From Bacillota bacterium (GTDB lineage: Bacteria; Bacillota; Clostridia; Oscillospirales; Ruminococcaceae), in NCBI GenBank assembly GCA_023418925.1, contig JAEZYS010000005.1:1-64000 (forward strand): a stretch of 64,000 nucleotides of DNA, given 5' to 3'. The position numbers and the translations under genes were made by a program. The notes beneath the pieces are model-generated. The model saw nothing but the letters and a program-made list of their open reading frames with translations. It was not told the origin of the DNA and did no database searches. Shown here piece after piece: positions 41,166 to 49,589 of the stretch. Every line of letters begins with the position of its first letter. Within the stretch, counting starts at the first letter, position 1.

Positions 41166-42383
41166 TTATCTTAGTTTATAGCGCTGACCTCCGCAGTTTT
41201 CTGCAATACCCTCAATTTCAAGGTCAGTAAGCAATGTAAGTACATCGGATATTTCAATTTCAAGAATAGCAGCAATATCATCAGCAATAACAGGTTCTGT
41301 AGATTTACTAAGAATTTCAGCAACAGCAATCTCTTCGTCTGGAAGGCTTGAAAAGTCATGGACAGCAACATTTTCCTGTATGTTATCTTTCGAAGAAGAA
41401 ATGTTATTTGTATTCTGTGTAAATTCAGTATCTATGACTGAAGTGCTCTTTTTTTCAGTAAGTTTATGTGAATAGTTCTCGTAATATTCATATAATATAT
41501 CCCGTATACCAAAAACCGGAATTGCGCCGTCACGGAGCAATCCTATATTTCCTGCATATCTTTTATCAAAAATATTATGCGGTGGAATACAGAATATATC
41601 TTTTCCCTGTGATAAAGCCAGATTTGCAGTAACAAGCGATCCACTTTTTTCTCCCGCTTCAATCACAATAGTACCGAGTGAAAGTCCGGAGAGAATTCTG
41701 TTTCTTTGCGGAAAGCTAAGTGCAGACGGAGCAGCATTAGGATAATACTCAGATATCATTACGCCGTTGTTTATTATAGTATCTCTGTGAACGATATTAT
41801 CAGCAGGATAGTCATAATTAATTCCGCATCCGAGAATAGCGGCAGTTTTTCCGCCAGCAGATGTGCAGGAAAGGTGAGCAGTAATGTCTATGCCCTTTGC
41901 AAACCCGCTTGCAATAGCAAATCCATAGGACACAAGGTTTTTTACAAGTGCAGAAGTAACTGCAATGCTGTATTCAGATGGACGTCTCGCCCCAACAACT
42001 GACAGCACAACATTTTCTTCAAGACAGCTTATGTCACCTTTATAGAAAAGGTGACAAGGGGGATTGTAAACAGATTTAAGCGATGACGGGTAATTATCAT
42101 CATCAAAGCATATAATTCCTATGCCCTTGTCAGAACAGTCATTAACCATGACTTTGGCTTGTTCAAGACTTGCAGAAGAAATGCTGTGAAGTTCTTTTTG
42201 TGTAAGAAGTTTATCAGCAACACTTCTGTCATTAAGAGCCAGATATGCTTCCTTTACGGACTCAAACCTTGAAACAATGTCCCATACTCTGCCGTTCATG
42301 CTCAGGCATGAAGTGAACCATATCCAGTATTCAGCAAGTGGACTGATAATCATAACAATAGTAATGCTGTCAACGGACAACAT
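41166..42383 (-). CDS. dprA: DNA-processing protein DprA
   Basis: The 405 residues include the Rossmann core of DprA/Smf: SVVGARRPSEYS, IASGFAKGIDITAH, LGCGINYDYP and SLVTANLALSQGKDIFCIP, with AGEKSGSLVT. The C-terminal winged helix (about 345-405, IADDIAAILEIEISDVLTLL) ends the protein. DprA loads RecA on incoming single-stranded DNA, so at least part of a competence route may exist; no com genes are present in the window. The first ATG is very close to AAAGGAG, so the next codon (TTG) may be used instead. Confidence 0.93.
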   Translation of the reverse strand: MLSVDSITIVMIISPLAEYWIWFTSCLSMNGRVWDIVSRFESVKEAYLALNDRSVADKLLTQKELHSISSASLEQAKVMVNDCSDKGIGIICFDDDNYPSSLKSVYNPPCHLFYKGDISCLEENVVLSVVGARRPSEYSIAVTSALVKNLVSYGFAIASGFAKGIDITAHLSCTSAGGKTAAILGCGINYDYPADNIVHRDTIINNGVMISEYYPNAAPSALSFPQRNRILSGLSLGTIVIEAGEKSGSLVTANLALSQGKDIFCIPPHNIFDKRYAGNIGLLRDGAIPVFGIRDILYEYYENYSHKLTEKKSTSVIDTEFTQNTNNISSSKDNIQENVAVHDFSSLPDEEIAVAEILSKSTEPVIADDIAAILEIEISDVLTLLTDLEIEGIAENCGGQRYKLR

Positions 42384-42433
42384 TCTCCTTTCAGGCTTAT
42401 TGCGGCAAACTGAAGGTTATGCTTTATTCTGCA

Positions 42434-43231
42434 TTATCGTCCGGCAAGCTCCCACATTATTATTCCTGCTGCCATAGCAGCATTCAGAGAGTTAATATTT
42501 CCGTGCATCTTAATGGTAAGTCGTTCTGTACAAAGTCTTACTACGTCGTCAGGAAGTCCATTGCCTTCATTTCCTATAAAAACAGCAGACCCGCCAGTAA
42601 AATTGCAGTCACTCAATGAAACAGCGTCAGCATCTATTACTGCGGCATAAGATCTGATATTATTATCATGGAAAGTTTCAAATGCGGTTTTTGTATCCGT
42701 ATCAATCACAGGCATTCTGAAAAGACTGCCCATAGTTGAACGTATTGTTTTAGGGTTATAAATATCACAGCAGTTAATAGTAATAACTGCATCAATACCA
42801 ACAGCGTCAGCAGTTCTTATAATAGTACCCATATTACCGGGATCCTGAATATTATGAAGAACGACAAATCTGCCGTCGCTTTTTATTTTATCAGAGATTG
42901 AGAATTTGTCAAGGGCACCACATATTGCAAATATCCCTTGTGAACCTTCTGTAAGTGAAAGCTTCTGTCCAAGTTCTTCAGCAATAACATATATATTATA
43001 CACATTGCTTCTATCCAGAAAATTCAATGCGTCGCCGTGTTTTGCAAGAGTAGATTCCGTTACAAATACACAGTGAAGCTCTGCATTTTCCGCTGCTGCA
43101 TCGCTGATAATCCGCAGTCCTTCAAGCGTAAACATTTTATTATCCCTACGGGCTTTTTTGTTTTCACCAAGCTTTGTAAACAGCTTTATTTTTTCATTGT
43201 CTTTGGATGTAATATTAACATAATTTCTCAT
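42434..43231 (-). CDS. SpoU/TrmH-family RNA 2'-O-methyltransferase
   Basis: The 265 residues have an L30e-like substrate domain (FTKLGENKKARRDNKMFTLEG) and a SPOUT knot: VVLHNIQDPGNMGTIIRTADAVG (motif 1), AVFIGNEGNGLP (motif 2) and TIKMHGNINSLNAAMAAGIIMWE (motif 3). It methylates a ribose in rRNA or tRNA; RlmB-like and TrmH-like members cannot be separated here. It lies between the rplT operon and dprA. Confidence 0.9.
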   Translation of the reverse strand: MRNYVNITSKDNEKIKLFTKLGENKKARRDNKMFTLEGLRIISDAAAENAELHCVFVTESTLAKHGDALNFLDRSNVYNIYVIAEELGQKLSLTEGSQGIFAICGALDKFSISDKIKSDGRFVVLHNIQDPGNMGTIIRTADAVGIDAVITINCCDIYNPKTIRSTMGSLFRMPVIDTDTKTAFETFHDNNIRSYAAVIDADAVSLSDCNFTGGSAVFIGNEGNGLPDDVVRLCTERLTIKMHGNINSLNAAMAAGIIMWELAGR

Positions 43232-43265
43232 AAATCACCAAAAATTATAATTCTAAGATAAACTT

Positions 43266-43297
43266 AAAGTCAGAAGTAAAACCTTACTTCTGACTTT
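43266..43297 (-). terminator. Terminator of the infC-rpmI-rplT operon
   Basis: AAAGTCAGAAGTAA (43266-43279) pairs perfectly with TTACTTCTGACTTT (43284-43297) around a 4-base loop. It lies just after the rplT stop on the minus strand. Confidence 0.85.
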
Positions 43298-43310
43298 GTA
43301 ACCTCATTAA

Positions 43311-43664
43311 TTAAAGAGCAGCCTTTGCTTTTTCTGTGAGTGCTGTGAAACCAGCAGCATCTGTGATAGCAATTTCTGAAAGCATCTTTCTGTTGAGTGT
43401 TATGCCAGCCTTGTTAAGACCGTTCATAAATGAAGAATAGTTCATTCCATTCATCTTGCAAGCAGCAGAAATTCTTGTAATCCAGAGCTTTCTGAAATCA
43501 CGCTTCTTAAGTCTTCTTCCAACGTATGCATAGTTGCCGGACTTCATAACGGCTTCTTTAGCCATCTTAAAATGCTTGCTCTTTGCTCCCCAGTAGCCCT
43601 TTGCAAGCTTTAATGTTTTATTTCTTCTCTTACGAGTAGCTATTGCTCCCTTAACACGAGCCAT
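43311..43664 (-). CDS. rplT: 50S ribosomal protein L20
   Basis: The 117 residues match L20: MARVKGAIATRKRRNKTLKL, AKGYWGAKSKHFKMA, GNYAYVGRRLKKRDFRKLWI and RISAACKMNGMNYSSFM. It assembles 23S rRNA and in Firmicutes can repress its own operon through the infC leader. It is the last gene of infC-rpmI-rplT. Confidence 0.97.
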   Translation of the reverse strand: MARVKGAIATRKRRNKTLKLAKGYWGAKSKHFKMAKEAVMKSGNYAYVGRRLKKRDFRKLWITRISAACKMNGMNYSSFMNGLNKAGITLNRKMLSEIAITDAAGFTALTEKAKAAL

Positions 43665-43715
43665 AATCTTTTACCTCCGTATTGTATTTTGTGTTTTACA
43701 GCTTGTTATTACCTA

Positions 43716-43913
43716 TTATTTATAAGGGATTAACAGCTTTACTGTGCTTGTATTTGCAGGAGTTGTGTAGCCTGCTGCTCTTGCGATTCTCTTACGCTTG
43801 TGAGCCTTCTGAGTAAGTCTGTGTCTTTTGTTAGTTTTCTGGTACTTTACCATACCAGTTTTTGTGAGCTTAAAACGCTTTTTAGCGCCTGAATGAGTCT
43901 TCTGCTTTGGCAT
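43716..43913 (-). CDS. rpmI: 50S ribosomal protein L35
   Basis: The 65-residue basic protein begins MPKQKTHSGAKKRFKLT and continues HRLTQKAHKRKRIARA, the L35 pattern. It lies between infC and rplT in the standard order. Confidence 0.97.
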   Translation of the reverse strand: MPKQKTHSGAKKRFKLTKTGMVKYQKTNKRHRLTQKAHKRKRIARAAGYTTPANTSTVKLLIPYK

Positions 43914-43964
43914 AATATATCCTCCTTTAATTTAGACAAAAACAGTCTTTAAGCAATGCTACAG

Positions 43965-44483
43965 TTATTTTGAAACCTTTGGAGAAACGAACATAACAAG
44001 TGATCGTCCTTCCATTTTAGCTGGCTTTTCAACAGTGCCTGCTTCTGCACATGCAGTCTTGAACTTTTCCAACAGGTCTTCGCCAAGTTGTGGATGTGCA
44101 ATAGCACGCTTACGGAATCGAACTGACACCTTAAGCTTATCTCCGGAATTAAGAAATTTGATTGCCTGATTTATTTTTGTCTCAAAGTCATGTGTATCAA
44201 TAGTGGAAAACATTCTGATCTCCTTGATATCAACAATCTTCTGATTCTTTCTTGCTTCCTTTTCACGCTTTGCCTGTTCGAACTGATACTTGCCAACATC
44301 CATAATCTTGCATACAGGCGGCGTAGCCTGAGGAGCAATCTTAACAAGGTCAAGGTCCTTTTCTTCAGCAAGTCTTAATGCTTCCTTTGATGAAACAACA
44401 CCAAGCTGGGTTCCGTCAGCGTCAATAAGACGTACTTCTTTATCGCGGATATCTTCGTTGATCTGTAGTTCTTTGCTGCTTAT
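43965..44483 (-). CDS. infC: Translation initiation factor IF-3 with AUA start codon
   Basis: IF-3 prevents premature subunit joining and checks initiation. Family segments are LQINEDIRDKEVRLIDADGTQLG, PPVCKIMDVGKYQFEQAK, IKEIRMFSTIDTHDFETKI and VSVRFRKRAIAHPQLGEDLL. A strong GGAGGT (minus strand of 44491-44496) lies seven bases before ATA at 44483, and the family N-terminus begins right there. Thus the start is the rare AUA, giving 172 residues. The ATG at 44537 lies inside the attenuator hairpin and is not the start. Rare starts in infC are known to let IF-3 control its own translation. Confidence 0.93.
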   Translation of the reverse strand: MSSKELQINEDIRDKEVRLIDADGTQLGVVSSKEALRLAEEKDLDLVKIAPQATPPVCKIMDVGKYQFEQAKREKEARKNQKIVDIKEIRMFSTIDTHDFETKINQAIKFLNSGDKLKVSVRFRKRAIAHPQLGEDLLEKFKTACAEAGTVEKPAKMEGRSLVMFVSPKVSK

Positions 44484-44677
44484 GGCGAGCACCTCCAAAA
44501 TCCTGTAAAAAAATGAGTGGAACAGATCCTGTTCCACTCATACAAATTGCATATTTATATATACAGTAATATTTCAAACTGCATAACACACATTAAGTAT
44601 TGACCGCAGCGCGCTTAAGCGGCAGGGTGAGAACGAACAGTTCTGCTTTATTTTCTTTCATTGACAATAAGTCAACA
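44484..44677 (-). ncRNA. infC-rpmI-rplT leader RNA
   Basis: About 190 bases separate the promoter from infC on the minus strand. The region contains a TTGAC/GTCAA dyad (44661-44675), a GC-rich CCTGCCGC-GCGGTC block and the attenuator hairpin. Firmicutes operons of this kind use an L20 leader; the position and layout fit, but the L20-binding fold was not verified. Confidence 0.65.
44507..44541 (-). terminator. Leader attenuator before infC
   Basis: ATGAGTGGAACAG (44513-44525) pairs perfectly with CTGTTCCACTCAT (44529-44541) with a 3-base loop. It is followed on the minus strand by seven T. It lies in the untranslated leader, only about 10 bases before the infC ribosome binding site, so it must be regulated by read-through. 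Confidence 0.9.
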
Positions 44678-44683
44678 TTTCAT

Positions 44684-44712
44684 ATTATACATTACACTAT
44701 GATGTTTGTCAA
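44684..44712 (-). promoter_or_regulatory. Consensus sigma-A promoter of the infC operon
   Basis: Minus strand TTGACA (44707-44712) and TATAAT (44684-44689) are separated by exactly 17 bases, a perfect housekeeping promoter. It starts the infC leader and lies just past the end of mntP. Confidence 0.88.
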
Positions 44713-44735
44713 GCGTTTTTAAAATATTTTTCAAC

Positions 44736-45299
44736 TTAAATCAAATGCTCAACAAGAATTTTTACTCCGATAAGTATCAGAATAACTCCACCGGCAATCT
44801 CTGCTTTGCTTTTGAATTTTGCTCCAAACTTATGACCGATTGCAACGCCAATAAATGAAAGCAAGAATGTTGTTAACCCAATCAACAACACCGACGGCAA
44901 TATTGAAACCTGAAGGAATGCAAATGTTATTCCGACTGCAAGTGCGTCAATGCTTGTTGCTATTGCAAGAACAAATAATTCCTTGATTTTGAGCACATCT
45001 CCGTCTGCAGATTCGTCGTCATCATCACCCTTGAATACTTCATAAATCATCTTTCCGCCGATAAGCACCAGCAAAACAAATGCAATCCAGTGGTCAATGC
45101 TTGTAATATACTTTTCAAACTGTTTGCCAAGAGCCCATCCGATAAGCGGCATTCCTGCCTGAAAAATTCCGAAAAAAGCTGCTATTATACATGCATTTTT
45201 CTTGTTCAGTCTGGTCATTCCAAGCCCCTTGCAGAGAGATACAGCAAAAGCATCCATAGACAACCCAACTGCGATAAAGATAAGTTCAGTAATCCCCAT
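44736..45299 (-). CDS. mntP: Manganese efflux pump MntP
   Basis: The 187 residues form six transmembrane segments in two DUF204-type halves. Each half has the conserved acidic motif: GLSMDAFAVSLCKGLGM near residue 13 and IATSIDALAVGITF near residue 113. A short acidic loop (KGDDDDESADGD) lies between. MntP exports excess manganese. The manganese-type yybP-ykoY riboswitch upstream agrees with this. Confidence 0.95.
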   Translation of the reverse strand: MGITELIFIAVGLSMDAFAVSLCKGLGMTRLNKKNACIIAAFFGIFQAGMPLIGWALGKQFEKYITSIDHWIAFVLLVLIGGKMIYEVFKGDDDDESADGDVLKIKELFVLAIATSIDALAVGITFAFLQVSILPSVLLIGLTTFLLSFIGVAIGHKFGAKFKSKAEIAGGVILILIGVKILVEHLI

Positions 45300-45354
45300 T
45301 TGTATGCCATCCTTTTAATTTAATTTTCTGCCCATGAACATACCCGGAGACATG

Positions 45355-45391
45355 AAAAAGACCCAGGTACAGCATAGGCTATACATGAGTC
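45355..45391 (-). terminator. Terminator of the manganese riboswitch
   Basis: GACTCATGTATAGC pairs with GCTGTACCTGGGTC on the minus strand and is followed by TTTTT. The 5' arm overlaps the end of the aptamer (AACAAGACTC), so ligand binding can prevent the terminator and allow mntP expression. Confidence 0.82.
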
Positions 45392-45475
45392 TTGTTAATT
45401 AAGGCAAGCCAGACCATCATGGTCAGTATGTTGACGTGCCACGCATTATTTACGCTAACTACTCCCTCACGGAAT
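45385..45475 (-). ncRNA. yybP-ykoY (Mn2+) riboswitch
   Basis: On the minus strand the conserved elements are GAGGGAGTAG at the 5' side, CGTCAACATACTG, GGTCTGGCTTGCC and AACAAGACTC. They fit the yybP-ykoY aptamer that senses manganese. It precedes a terminator and mntP, the most common gene under this element. Confidence 0.9.
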
Positions 45476-45527
45476 AATAAGATTTTATCATAACGCTGCA
45501 CATCTGTCAAGCTTTTTTATTTAAGGT

Positions 45528-45962
45528 TTACTGATCAGTATTTTTATTTTCTGCTGACTCAGCATTTTTCTGCATAGTTCTTTTATAAACTTCATTTTCA
45601 AACCAGTCATCAAGATCTTTAACAGAAATGGAATATCCACTGTCAGTTTTTACATACTCTGTAATTTCTCCTGCTGAAATAAGTGATGCAATTTTATCCG
45701 GAGAAACATGGAGATACTCTCCGGCTTCATCAAGCGTAAGATAATTCTTTTCAACTCCTGCCATATCAACACTGATACTGGATGGAGAATTAAGCTGTGA
45801 AGCAAAAGTCTGTTCCTTTACAGAAGTGCTCAGACCCTTAATGGCACCGCTTATCTTGAAAGAGCCAACAATCAGGCATATTCCTAAAAATACAGATCCT
45901 ATAAATCCGCCGTTTAATTTAACAGAGTTTTTTCCTGAAGAACGGTTTTGTGCAGATGCCAT
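45528..45962 (-). CDS. Membrane-anchored excisionase-type HTH protein
   Basis: The 144 residues have a basic N-terminal tail, one transmembrane segment (about 19-38, FIGSVFLGICLIVGSF), a Ser-rich linker, and a C-terminal excisionase/MerR-like winged helix (about 72-125, YLTLDEAGEYLHVSPDKIAS, ISVKDLDDWFENEVY). A DNA-binding domain tied to the membrane is unusual. By topology the HTH may even lie outside, depending on orientation. It sits directly downstream of addA. Function unknown. Confidence 0.75.
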   Translation of the reverse strand: MASAQNRSSGKNSVKLNGGFIGSVFLGICLIVGSFKISGAIKGLSTSVKEQTFASQLNSPSSISVDMAGVEKNYLTLDEAGEYLHVSPDKIASLISAGEITEYVKTDSGYSISVKDLDDWFENEVYKRTMQKNAESAENKNTDQ

Positions 45963-45980
45963 CTTAAATCCTCCCGAAAT

Positions 45981-48900
45981 TTATTTTATAAGAATTTCTT
46001 TATTAAGTGAAAAGGAGTAAACATAAGCCTGTTTTACATCTTTTCCAAATATTTTGCTTAAAGCTGCACTGTAAAGTTCAAGCTGTCTTTTATATCTTTC
46101 AGCAAAAGCATTCTCATTGTAAATTCTGTCTGTTTTGTAATCAAGCAAAACAAACCCATCGTTTTCCTCAAAGATACAGTCTGCGATTCCCTGAAGCATA
46201 CCTTTGGTATTATTATACACACTGTCCATAAAATCGTCAAGGGACAAAGCTGATATTTCGACAAGAAATTTATATTCTCGCCGTACGTTTTTCGAGGTTT
46301 TTATGCGTTTATAAATATTACTGTCAAAGAAAGCGCTTAAGTGCGGTATGCTGTTGTCTAGGCATTGTTTCTGTGCGTAAGTAACAATACCATTGTTGTA
46401 AAGACGTAAGATTTCATTTTCAATATTATTTTCAGCTTCATTGAAATCAGCATACTGCATGAAAGTATGAACTGTTGTTCCTGCTTCTGACGAAGTAAGT
46501 TTTCCTGCTGAAACAAATTCAGGCGTTCTCAGCGTAATTTCATTTTCATGCTCCTGCCGTACTATTTCTGTAACTGTAAGTTTTGCAGGAAGTTCTGAAA
46601 GTCCATTGTCGTAACTGAAATCAAAATATTTTTTGAGTGTATTTCTCATTTGACAATCTGGCAATGCAGTTTTTTCTGATTGTTTTGTTTCTGAAACTGT
46701 CGCAGGAATTTTGTAGTATGTTTCCTTGATTTTTATATCCGAATTCATATTATCACATGAACCGAAAATCTCTCGTATTTGATTGCAGTCAGGGTGCCTA
46801 AGCAGCGACATGATAATCCAGTCCTGCATACATAATGCTGATGATGCAAGTGAAGAAGATATCTCTCCGTCAGTACAGATTTGTTCTGCAAATGATGACG
46901 CCCTTGTGCGTACATAATCATTGTCTGCAATGGTAATGAAAAGCTGTTCCTTTGCTCTTGTAAGGGCAACGTAGAGAAGTCGCATTTCTTCACTGACAGA
47001 ATTGCGTTTGTTATGTATTCTTATAATAGTGTGGGGGAATGAGTTGTAATATCTTAGCGCTTTCAGATCCTGTATTTTGAATCCAAGCCCATGATCTGAA
47101 TTGATCTGCATTCTGCTGTTCAGATCAGTAAAATTGAATCGCTTAGATGTTCCGCATAAGAATACAAACGGGAATTCAAGACCTTTTGACTTGTGAATTG
47201 TTTTAATTGAAACAACATTATCAGAAGCAGAAACTGTTGCTGCTTTTCTAAAATCTCCGCCCTGTTCAAATATATTTTTGATATATCTTATAAAGCCTGA
47301 AAGTCCGCCTTTTGAGTTTTGTTCATAGCTTTTTGCATATTCAAGCAATAGGTGCAGATTTGCTTTTTTCTGCTCACCATCCTTGTAAAGCTGTACAACA
47401 GAAAGAAAATCTGTGCTGTCATAAGCTGTGCGGATAAGTCTTTCAAGTGATTGTGAAGCAGAACAATACCTAAGCTTCTCAAGAACATCAAGGAAGTTTT
47501 TCAGCTTAGAATAGTAGCTTTCGTTCTCATCTGTTGCTGACAGAACAGCCTTGTAAAGAGCATCGTTCCTGTTTTCTGATAGCAAGCGTATTTTTGCTAT
47601 TTCATCAGCAGTTATCATGAACATCGGCGACATAAGCACAGACGCAAGGGGAATGTCCTGCAAAGGATTGTCCGTTACAGTAAGCAGGTTTAAAAGAACT
47701 GATATTTCCCTTGAATCAAGGTATCCGTCAGCCTCTTCAGAACAAGCTTTAATACCTAGCTTTGAAAGCTCCTCAATGTATGAAACTGCTCTTTTCCTGT
47801 CACGAAGAAGTATGCAAAAATCTTTAGGTTCACAAGGACGTGAAACACCCTTGTCCGTTATATTCCTTACGCCAATAAATGAATGGATTTTCTCTGCTAC
47901 TGCCTTTGCTTCATGGTTTTCCAGCTGAATATCAACCCGTTCTTCACTATCAACATCATTTTCATCATGACTTTCTTCCTGTTCAGGAATGGTTGGCACA
48001 ATTATGATTTCGGTAGTTCTGTCAGCATTTTCAAAGACAGCACCCTGAATGAGTTTTTCATCATCTGTATAAGCTATTTCGCCGACATCTTTACTCATTA
48101 TATTAGTGAAAATATAATTTACAAAGCCGACAACATCACCGCTGCTTCGAAAGTTCCTGTTTAGAAGGATGCTTGCATTTGTTCCGTTGTAATTGTCAGT
48201 ATAACGGTCTGCTTTTTCAAGAGAGTTAATGAAAATCTGTGGGTTTGCAAGTCTGAAACGATATATTGATTGTTTTACATCTCCTACAACAAAAAGGTTA
48301 TCACCGGCAGTATCAGAAGTTCCGTTGTGTGAAATCAACTTGAAGATAAGGTCCTGTGTGTTGTTGGAGTCCTGATATTCGTCAATCATAATAACCTTGT
48401 AGTATTCGCTTAATTCTTTTGCAAGAGATGTTTTTACAATGTTTCCATTCTCATCCTTTGAAGCAAGAAGCTTTACCGCAAGCTGTTCAGCGTCAGAAAA
48501 TCCAAGAGCATTTCTTTCAGCTTTGATACGTTGTATTTCAGTACAAAGATCAAGAACAAGCTTTGTAAGTCCGGATACTACTACACTATGTCTGGCATAG
48601 TCATCTAATATTTCCTGTTCTGAAAAGAGCATTTCGTCAACAATCTTTTTTGCCTGATCCTTGTACTTGTTTCTTATATCCTTGATCTGTTCAGCAACGT
48701 TTTTTTCATAACTTCCTGCCTCTGATTTCGGGAAAGAAATCCTTTGCCAGTCAAGCTTTATGCTGTATATTCTTTCATCCCATTCCTGAGAGATGTCGGC
48801 AGTATTATCAGCAAGAGTATTAAACATTTCTGCTTCATTGTTTACAATATCTATAGCTTTTTCAGCGCCTATATCTTCACATAAAACAGCCGCCGCTTCT

Positions 48901-49589
48901 GCACGCTTTGCAAGAGCCTTGTACTGTCCTTTCAGATAGGAGAGATAGTCTTTTGCCCATGAATCCGTTTCTGGAGAAAAACCATTTTCAAAGCGCTTGA
49001 CACAGTTATAGAGCCAATCCTCATAAAAAGGAATTGACATGACAAAATTGTATATTGAAAGTATAGTATTTTCAAGTTCAGAGTCACTTCTTTTTGCTCC
49101 GCAGAAGAAGTCTGAAAGAGCAGAAAAAGCCTCCGAATTTTCATTGCAGAAATTCTCCATAACATTTGATACAGCTTTTGAGCGTATTATTTTTTCTTCT
49201 GTTTCATCAAGAACTCTGAATCCTGCTGATATATCAAGAGACTGAATATTGTCCCTGATAAGATCAAAGCAGAATGAATGAATAGTGGAAATTTTTGCAG
49301 ACTGAATAAGTGACTGTTGTTGATAAAGCCACATATTTTCAGGTTCTTTTTCAATCTGTTTTGATAGCTGTGCTGAAAGGCGCTGTTTCATCTGTGCGGC
49401 GGCATCATTTGTGAATGTAACGACGATAATCCTGTCTGCTGGAATCTTGTTTCTGGTATCGGATAGCTGTCTTAATAGACGTTCAACAAGCACGGAAGTT
49501 TTGCCGCTTCCTGCGGCGGCGGATACAATGACAGCCGTGTTTTCAGCATTGATAGCCTGCAGTTGTTTTTCAGTCCATTCAGTCGACAT
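45981..49589 (-). CDS. addA: ATP-dependent helicase/nuclease subunit A
   Basis: AddA (1202 residues) is the UvrD-like motor and nuclease of AddAB, which processes double-strand breaks for recombination. Helicase motifs include VSAAAGSGKTSVLVERL (Walker A), VIMIDEYQDSNNTQ (Walker B), VGDVKQSIYRFR, SIHKSKGLEFP and LLYVALTRAKEQ. The C-terminal nuclease domain has GIADCIFEE and VLLDYKTDR. GGAAGGTGAG precedes the ATG at 49589, inside the end of addB; a longer frame would overlap addB more. Confidence 0.96.
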   Translation of the reverse strand: MSTEWTEKQLQAINAENTAVIVSAAAGSGKTSVLVERLLRQLSDTRNKIPADRIIVVTFTNDAAAQMKQRLSAQLSKQIEKEPENMWLYQQQSLIQSAKISTIHSFCFDLIRDNIQSLDISAGFRVLDETEEKIIRSKAVSNVMENFCNENSEAFSALSDFFCGAKRSDSELENTILSIYNFVMSIPFYEDWLYNCVKRFENGFSPETDSWAKDYLSYLKGQYKALAKRAEAAAVLCEDIGAEKAIDIVNNEAEMFNTLADNTADISQEWDERIYSIKLDWQRISFPKSEAGSYEKNVAEQIKDIRNKYKDQAKKIVDEMLFSEQEILDDYARHSVVVSGLTKLVLDLCTEIQRIKAERNALGFSDAEQLAVKLLASKDENGNIVKTSLAKELSEYYKVIMIDEYQDSNNTQDLIFKLISHNGTSDTAGDNLFVVGDVKQSIYRFRLANPQIFINSLEKADRYTDNYNGTNASILLNRNFRSSGDVVGFVNYIFTNIMSKDVGEIAYTDDEKLIQGAVFENADRTTEIIIVPTIPEQEESHDENDVDSEERVDIQLENHEAKAVAEKIHSFIGVRNITDKGVSRPCEPKDFCILLRDRKRAVSYIEELSKLGIKACSEEADGYLDSREISVLLNLLTVTDNPLQDIPLASVLMSPMFMITADEIAKIRLLSENRNDALYKAVLSATDENESYYSKLKNFLDVLEKLRYCSASQSLERLIRTAYDSTDFLSVVQLYKDGEQKKANLHLLLEYAKSYEQNSKGGLSGFIRYIKNIFEQGGDFRKAATVSASDNVVSIKTIHKSKGLEFPFVFLCGTSKRFNFTDLNSRMQINSDHGLGFKIQDLKALRYYNSFPHTIIRIHNKRNSVSEEMRLLYVALTRAKEQLFITIADNDYVRTRASSFAEQICTDGEISSSLASSALCMQDWIIMSLLRHPDCNQIREIFGSCDNMNSDIKIKETYYKIPATVSETKQSEKTALPDCQMRNTLKKYFDFSYDNGLSELPAKLTVTEIVRQEHENEITLRTPEFVSAGKLTSSEAGTTVHTFMQYADFNEAENNIENEILRLYNNGIVTYAQKQCLDNSIPHLSAFFDSNIYKRIKTSKNVRREYKFLVEISALSLDDFMDSVYNNTKGMLQGIADCIFEENDGFVLLDYKTDRIYNENAFAERYKRQLELYSAALSKIFGKDVKQAYVYSFSLNKEILIK

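Noticed and set aside
44484..44537. N-terminal extension of IF-3 from the ATG at 44537
   Set aside because: The ATG lies in the attenuator stem, while GGAGGT sits just before the ATA at 44483 where the family N-terminus begins.
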